Shown here: positions 59,693-64,000 of the stretch, piece after piece
How the letters are laid out: each line of letters begins with the position of its first letter
Position numbering within the stretch: the first letter of the stretch is position 1
NCBI RefSeq assembly: GCF_017922435.1
Contig: NZ_VDEZ01000001.1
Span: forward strand, 620,001-684,000
Direction of reading: 5' to 3'
DNA: 64,000 nt
DNA from: Thalassospira sp. ER-Se-21-Dark
Lineage (GTDB): Bacteria; Pseudomonadota; Alphaproteobacteria; Rhodospirillales; Thalassospiraceae
Made by a program: the position numbers and the translations under genes
The notes under the pieces: model-generated
What the model was told of the DNA's origin: nothing
Database searches by the model: none
The model's input: the letters and a program-made list of their open reading frames with translations, nothing else

Positions 59693-61223
59693 CTGGCGCA
59701 TAGCCAAAGGCAACCGGCGGGTTTGCTGCGGTTTCGGTCCAGATACTTTTGGGCTGCATATATTCCATCAAGCCTTCCTTGCCGCTGGATCGGCCATAGC
59801 CACTCTGTCCAAACCCGCCAAATGGCGACATGACATTGATGGTCTTATAGCTGTTAATCCAGAACGTCCCGGCCCGCACATTGGCGGCCACCCGGTGCGC
59901 GCGATCCACCGCGCCAGTCCACACCGCACCGGCCAGGCCAAATTTGCTGTCGTTGGCGATGGCAATGGCTTCGGCCTCGTCCTCAAACGGAATGACCGAA
60001 ACGACCGGTCCAAAGATTTCGTCACGCGCAATCGACATATCGTTGCGGACATTGCCAAGAACCGTCGGACGCAAGAAATACCCATCGGCAAAAGCGCCCC
60101 CATCCGGGCGGACACCACCTGCAAGAATATCGGCCCCTTCGGCACGCCCCGCCGCGATCAGGCGATTTACCGTCTGGTACTGGGCATCATTGTTGATCGG
60201 GCCAATCTGGGTTGCGCTATCAAGCGGATCGCCCACAGGAATATGATTGGCACCCGTAACCAGCATTTCCTGGAACTGATCCAGCACGGAACGCTGGACC
60301 AACAGGCGCGAACCGGCAACACAGCTTTGCCCGGCTCCGCTAAAGATCGCGGCCTGCGCGCCAGTCACGGCACGCTTAAGATCGGCATCTTCGAACACGA
60401 TATTTGCCGACTTGCCGCCAAGCTCAAGAACACAAGGCACGATATTCTGGGCGGCTTGGGCCGCGATAACAGAACCGGTTTTGGGCGATCCGACGAAGAC
60501 GACCTTGCGGGTGGCATCGTGGGTTGTCGCCGCAACACCCGTGATATGGCCCAATCCTGCCAGTACGGAAATCACCCCATCAGGCAAGCCCGCCTTTTGC
60601 GACAAAACGCCAAGCGCAACAGAGGTCAGCGGCGTCATTTCCGACGGTTTAAGAACCGCTGCATTGCCCGCACACAAGGCCGGGGCCAACTGCCAACCTG
60701 CCGTAAAGATCGGCGCGTTCCAGGGCGTTATTTGCGTAACAACGCCATATGGCTCAGGACGGGTATAGTTCAGATGGCTGGTCGGGACCGGGATAACATC
60801 GCCATGAAGCTTGTCCGCCCAACCGGCATAATATTCAAACATCTCGGCGACTTTAAGCACCTCGACCCGCGTATCGCGGATCGGCTTACCGGCAGAAACG
60901 CATTCCAGAAGTGCCAGTTGTTCAAGATGATCGCGGACCTGGGCACCGATTTTCCAGAGAATACGGCCACGTTCGGCTGCCGTCATCGCCCACCAGACAC
61001 GCTGTCCGGCAACCGCCGCCTTCATAGCGGCATCCACGACCTCGCCACCGGCATCCTTAAAGGTCAAAAACGCCTTGCCGGTTGCAGGATCGATCAATTC
61101 AATATCATCGCCGTTGCCCGGCATGATCGCACCATTGACCCAACTGCCAACAACACCATCCGCAAAGAACGGTGCCATGGCCTTGGTATAGTTACGGGCC
61201 ATGAGGGTATCTGCGCTGCTCAT
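59688..61223 (-). CDS. Aldehyde dehydrogenase (NAD(P)+)
   Basis: A ~511-residue aldehyde dehydrogenase superfamily enzyme, oxidising an aldehyde to an acid. The catalytic Cys is in GAGQSCVAGSR and the general-base Glu in CVLELGGKSANIV; the cofactor stretch ITPWNAPIF and the C-terminal NSYKTINVMSPFGGFGQSGYGR are typical of the betaine aldehyde/5-carboxymethyl-2-hydroxymuconic semialdehyde type. Substrate not readable. ATG 61223 has AGGAG at good spacing; an ATG at 61229 overlaps the upstream gene's stop but leaves almost no spacing. Co-transcribed with the beta-hydroxyacid dehydrogenase gene. Confidence 0.92.
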   Translation of the reverse strand: MSSADTLMARNYTKAMAPFFADGVVGSWVNGAIMPGNGDDIELIDPATGKAFLTFKDAGGEVVDAAMKAAVAGQRVWWAMTAAERGRILWKIGAQVRDHLEQLALLECVSAGKPIRDTRVEVLKVAEMFEYYAGWADKLHGDVIPVPTSHLNYTRPEPYGVVTQITPWNAPIFTAGWQLAPALCAGNAAVLKPSEMTPLTSVALGVLSQKAGLPDGVISVLAGLGHITGVAATTHDATRKVVFVGSPKTGSVIAAQAAQNIVPCVLELGGKSANIVFEDADLKRAVTGAQAAIFSGAGQSCVAGSRLLVQRSVLDQFQEMLVTGANHIPVGDPLDSATQIGPINNDAQYQTVNRLIAAGRAEGADILAGGVRPDGGAFADGYFLRPTVLGNVRNDMSIARDEIFGPVVSVIPFEDEAEAIAIANDSKFGLAGAVWTGAVDRAHRVAANVRAGTFWINSYKTINVMSPFGGFGQSGYGRSSGKEGLMEYMQPKSIWTETAANPPVAFGYAPE

Positions 61224-61225
61224 TT

Positions 61226-62140
61226 TCATTCTCCTGCCTTGGCGGTCTCGGTGTTTGCAGTCAATTCGGTGATGCGATTGAAATCCATGTCATCGGAGAG
61301 CGCCGCCGCACTGTCCTGCCAAATCTGTCCCGCCAGTTGACTGACCGGAAGCGCCACGTCCTTTTGCGATGCCAAGGCCATGGCAAGGCGCATGTCCTTG
61401 CGCATCAACCCCATGGTAAAACCACTATCAAACTGCCCGGAAAGAACCCATTTCGGATAATTGACTTCGCTAACAGCACTGCGCCCCGAACCGGCGTTAA
61501 GTGCGGAGATCAGGTAGTTGGTATCCACCCCGGCCGCCTTGCCCAGTGCGACTGCTTCGCGCATGGTCAAAAGATGGGTCGCAACAAGCATGTTGTTGAT
61601 AATTTTGACTGCGTGGCCGGCACCTACCGGGCCAACATGGGTAATCTTGCCACCCAGAACTGAAAGGATCGGCATCGCCTTGGCAAAACCGGCATCATCG
61701 CCGCCAACCATCATGGTCAATTGCCCACTATTGGCCCCAGCCGGGCCACCACTGACCGGCGCATCAATCAGCACATGACCGATCACACGCAAAGCCGCGT
61801 CAAGTTCACGGGTCACATCGGGTTCAGACGTTGTCGTATCAATGATCAGGCGCGGCGCAAGACCACAAGATGCAAGGCCACTATCCCCGGTCAGAACGGT
61901 TTGCACGTGGCGTGCTGTCGGCAAGGAAAGGATGATGGTCTCACAGGCGCTAAAAAGTTCCTGCTGGGTGGCAACGATGGTCACACCATCGCGCGCAGCA
62001 TCCGCCTGGCGTTCGACGGAAAGGTCAAACCCGGTTACCGCGTGGCCCTCGCGCAAAAGTGTGCGCGCCATACCAAGTCCCATATTTCCAAGCCCAATGA
62101 CCCCGACGGTTCCGGTGTCATTGATGTGTGTTTGTGTCAC
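61226..62140 (-). CDS. Beta-hydroxyacid dehydrogenase (HIBADH-like)
   Basis: A 304-residue NAD(P)-dependent enzyme of the 3-hydroxyisobutyrate/tartronate-semialdehyde reductase/threonate dehydrogenase family. The Rossmann motif VGVIGLGNMGLGMA, the substrate motif DAPVSGGPAGANSG and the catalytic Lys in GHAVKIINNML are present. It starts at GTG 62140 with GAGG upstream and nearly overlaps the aldehyde dehydrogenase gene, suggesting sequential oxidation of an alcohol-type hydroxyacid or related intermediate. It is divergent from a LysR gene. Confidence 0.9.
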   Translation of the reverse strand: MTQTHINDTGTVGVIGLGNMGLGMARTLLREGHAVTGFDLSVERQADAARDGVTIVATQQELFSACETIILSLPTARHVQTVLTGDSGLASCGLAPRLIIDTTTSEPDVTRELDAALRVIGHVLIDAPVSGGPAGANSGQLTMMVGGDDAGFAKAMPILSVLGGKITHVGPVGAGHAVKIINNMLVATHLLTMREAVALGKAAGVDTNYLISALNAGSGRSAVSEVNYPKWVLSGQFDSGFTMGLMRKDMRLAMALASQKDVALPVSQLAGQIWQDSAAALSDDMDFNRITELTANTETAKAGE

Positions 62141-62346
62141 GATTGCTGCCTCTTTGCTGCTTTGGGGTCGTTACGCGCTGTATCAAAGGTGACAATCTTC
62201 GCCTTTGAACGCCCTTTTCCGCCCTTTTCTGTTTTGATTTCCTGATCAACTTCCGGCGGAAGCACCGCTGTTTCAAGATCAATTGCCGGAACATGTTGTT
62301 GCCGAAACAGCAACAGATATGCTCTGATTACGACATCGCCCCACAA
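62137..62346 (-). CDS. Doubtful 69-residue ORF before the HIBADH-like gene
   Basis: A frame starting MWGDVVIRAYLLLF and ending in a charged, disordered-looking stretch (KTEKGGKGRSKAKIVTF...KAAKRQQS). Its TGA overlaps the GTG start of the dehydrogenase gene. Against it: third-position GC is lower than in neighbours, no ribosome site is evident, and it fills the only space for the divergent LysR/dehydrogenase promoters. Reported because the stop-start overlap could mean coupling. Confidence 0.2.
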   Translation of the reverse strand: MWGDVVIRAYLLLFRQQHVPAIDLETAVLPPEVDQEIKTEKGGKGRSKAKIVTFDTARNDPKAAKRQQS

Positions 62347-62360
62347 TTCGAAGCCCCGAT

Positions 62361-63290
62361 ATGAAGATCGATGACAAACCTCTCCGTTATTTTTTGGCTG
62401 TTTTCGAAGCCGGCTCGATCCGGACTGCTGCCGAGAACTTACGTATTGCCCCCTCGGCGATCAGTCGACAGATCTCAAGCCTTGAGGCGCATCTCAATAC
62501 GCTTTTGATGGAACGCACCAAACGCGGGATCATCTTTACCGAAACGGGGCATATGGTTGCGGCGCATGCACGCAAGCGTATTGAAATCGACGAAGCATTT
62601 GCGGTTGATCTGGCCGCCGCCCGTGGCGCCATTGCCGGGACGGTGCGCATCGCGACCGGGGAGGGCTTTGTTGTCGATCTTGTTAATCACGTGATCCGCC
62701 CGCTGCGCGACGAGTTCCCCGATATTCGGCTTGAAGTCGATGTTGCCGGAACCGAAAAGATCACCCATGGCATTCTGCGCGATGACTATGATCTGGGGCT
62801 GGTTTTCAACCCGCCGCGCACGCCAGAGCTTGAATTACTTGCCGAAAACCACAGCCCGCTTTGCGTGCTGGTCCCGCCGGAATTTGCCCTTGCCTCCAAG
62901 CAAAGCTGCAAACTGAATGAAACGCTGAATTATCCGGCCGCCTTGCTGGATCAGAATTTCGGGGTGTCCAAACTTTTGGCAAATGCCGATCCGGGAAATC
63001 GCGTGGCGCGGGATGCTTTTCTGACCGCCGATTCGATCAATGTAGCCATTCACTTTGTCCTGTCGGGGGGCGGTATTACCTATCTGCCTGCGTTTGCGGT
63101 ATCACGACAACTACGCAGAGGCGAAGTCGTTGCCATCCCGATGACCGATCCCTTCCTGGCGCGTGTTCCTTCACACTTGCTGGTGCGCAAGGAGCGCCCC
63201 AAAACCGCCGCGGTGCGGGCGGTTACAGGCATGATCCGCGATCAGATGGAGGCATTTGGCTCCGCCTGGTATCCCGAAGAACACGAATAA
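62361..63290 (+). CDS. LysR-family transcriptional regulator
   Basis: A 309-residue LysR-type regulator. The winged HTH occupies residues ~5-65 (AGSIRTAAENLRIAPSAISR, QISSLEAHLNTLLMERTKRG), and the effector domain follows (~90-300). It is divergent from the dehydrogenase pair and is 231 bases upstream of the DUF3100 gene on the same strand, so it probably controls one or both. Effector unknown. Confidence 0.9.
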   Translation: MKIDDKPLRYFLAVFEAGSIRTAAENLRIAPSAISRQISSLEAHLNTLLMERTKRGIIFTETGHMVAAHARKRIEIDEAFAVDLAAARGAIAGTVRIATGEGFVVDLVNHVIRPLRDEFPDIRLEVDVAGTEKITHGILRDDYDLGLVFNPPRTPELELLAENHSPLCVLVPPEFALASKQSCKLNETLNYPAALLDQNFGVSKLLANADPGNRVARDAFLTADSINVAIHFVLSGGGITYLPAFAVSRQLRRGEVVAIPMTDPFLARVPSHLLVRKERPKTAAVRAVTGMIRDQMEAFGSAWYPEEHE

Positions 63291-63301
63291 CCTTGCGTGA
63301 C

Positions 63302-63322
63302 CTGTTGCCATTTCGGCAACAG
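63302..63322. promoter_or_regulatory. Palindrome between lysR and the DUF3100 gene
   Basis: CTGTTGCC and GGCAACAG face each other around 5 bases, 12 bases after the LysR stop. No T-run follows, so it could be an operator for the DUF3100 gene or a weak terminator. The rest of the gap to 63520 shows no gene. Confidence 0.4.
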
Positions 63323-63520
63323 AAGCATCCCAAAATGGCACTTGCCCATGAATCGGCATGTTCCCATTCTCGGTCGGAAATTCCGGATCTAAAAATGGCA
63401 AAACGATGAATTTTGCGTCGCCGGATTTTACAGGGATGACAAGGCGCGTTTGGTTTCCCGCAATAATGGGAAAGGTGTCCTTGCGTCGTAAACGCCACTG
63501 TCTGTCAAGGAGACTGGGAA

Positions 63521-64000
63521 ATGAATGCGCTTCGGGGACAAATGGGGCTATGGAAGCTCCATTTAGCCGTTATCATCATTGGGGCTATCGCCGAGCTGAT
63601 CGGCATCCGCAAAATTCCTTTGGGAATTGGAGCAATCCTTCTGTTGCCGCTGCTTTATGCCTTTATCATGGCAGCCCTTATGAATCCGAATGTCATGCCG
63701 AAATTTGGCAAGTTCATCGGTGAAAAAGAAGTCAAGGCGGCCTCACCGCTGATCGTCATTGCTATCATGCCGTTCATCGCCAAATTCGGAACCACCATCG
63801 GCCCGGCAATCGAAACCATCATCGAAGCGGGTCCTGCGCTGTTGCTGCAGGAACTCGGGAACCTCGGCACGATTGTTCTGGCATTCCCGCTTGCGGTTTG
63901 GGGCCTGAAAATGGGCCGCGAGGCCATTGGTGCGACCTTCTCGATCGCACGTGAACCGAACCTTGCCATCATTGCCGACCGTTACACGCTTAAAAGCCCG
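63521..64000 (+). CDS. DUF3100 membrane protein, 3' end cut by window edge
   Basis: An open frame from the ATG at 63521 (AAGGAG upstream at 8-9 bases) runs off the right edge after 160 codons without a stop. It starts MNALRGQMGLWKLHLAVIII and has at least four hydrophobic helices. The stretches AELIGIRKIPLGIGAILLLP, SPLIVIAIMPFIAKFGTTIG and MGREAIGATFSIAREPNLAI match what I recall of DUF3100, a family of predicted multi-pass membrane proteins, possibly transporters, of unknown function. It follows a LysR gene, so it may belong to the same regulated pathway as the dehydrogenase pair. Confidence 0.8.
   Translation, partial: MNALRGQMGLWKLHLAVIIIGAIAELIGIRKIPLGIGAILLLPLLYAFIMAALMNPNVMPKFGKFIGEKEVKAASPLIVIAIMPFIAKFGTTIGPAIETIIEAGPALLLQELGNLGTIVLAFPLAVWGLKMGREAIGATFSIAREPNLAIIADRYTLKSP

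Noticed and set aside
1-64000. CRISPR arrays, prophage, transposons, plasmid or origin features
   Set aside because: No spaced direct repeats, integrases, transposases, Rep/Par genes or DnaA-box clusters were found on reading both strands; the window is core chromosome in style.

Overview
The window reads as a stretch of chromosome from a free-living, probably marine alphaproteobacterium of the Rhodospirillales, most like Thalassospira. The pointers are a CarD-type regulator next to a 7Fe ferredoxin, a group 2 Mrp antiporter operon with fused A and B subunits, a complete System I (Ccm) cytochrome c maturation operon, ETF-ubiquinone oxidoreductase, aconitase A, and even, moderately GC-rich codon use throughout. 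The genus is inferred from gene content and remembered protein similarity; no database was searched. No prophage, transposase, CRISPR array or rRNA was seen. One tRNA, tRNA-Arg(CCT), is present.

Layout. 1-5.1 kb: an edge-truncated gene of unknown function, a homogentisate dioxygenase-family enzyme, a small cupin, and a LysR regulator divergent from a Tat-exported metallo-beta-lactamase-fold hydrolase. 5.3-12 kb: tRNA-Arg, a PagL-type lipid A deacylase, prolyl aminopeptidase, a degenerate SNase-fold exported protein, an M48 lipoprotein protease, a PPP-fold protein that has lost its metal ligands, CarD and FdxA. 12.1-12.4 kb: a 265-bp non-coding element of nested inverted repeats. 12.4-18 kb: a signalling cluster (GGDEF-EAL protein, stand-alone receiver, CheC-like phosphatase, cytoplasmic PAS histidine kinase) followed by a MerR regulator with its own palindromic operator. 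18-21.3 kb: YbaN-like membrane protein, ArfB, TetR divergent from a plant-type acyl-ACP thioesterase, and RNase HII. 21.3-27.4 kb: the Mrp Na+/H+ antiporter operon. 27.5-30.1 kb: an MFS transporter and a permease with a His/Asp-rich tail. 30.2-38.6 kb: a seven-gene operon combining a complete branched-chain-type ABC importer with two acyl-CoA/aryl-CoA ligases. 38.6-39.4 kb: the longest gene-poor stretch. 39.4-46.3 kb: aconitase, a CBS-PAS-GGDEF-EAL protein and a sodium-symporter-family transporter. 46.5-54.4 kb: a DUF1223 protein and ccmABCDEFGHI. 54.4-59.6 kb: a small membrane protein, lytic transglycosylase, family 4-type uracil-DNA glycosylase and ETF-QO. 59.7-64 kb: an aldehyde dehydrogenase/beta-hydroxyacid dehydrogenase pair divergent from a LysR regulator, then an edge-truncated DUF3100 membrane protein.

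How the genes work together. The ccm operon builds c-type cytochromes for respiration fed by the ETF-QO and TCA (aconitase) functions. The ABC importer plus CoA ligases looks like a capture-and-activate route for an aromatic or fatty carboxylate. Mrp and NSS transport fit a sodium-rich habitat. Two c-di-GMP proteins and the REC/CheC/kinase set give local signalling capacity.

The most unusual points are a CcmF that keeps its transmembrane heme-b histidines but appears to lack both periplasmic heme-ligand histidines, a PPP-family pseudophosphatase beside carD, the three-way-junction inverted-repeat element at 12.1-12.4 kb, and a CheC-type phosphatase in a c-di-GMP/kinase operon without other chemotaxis genes.
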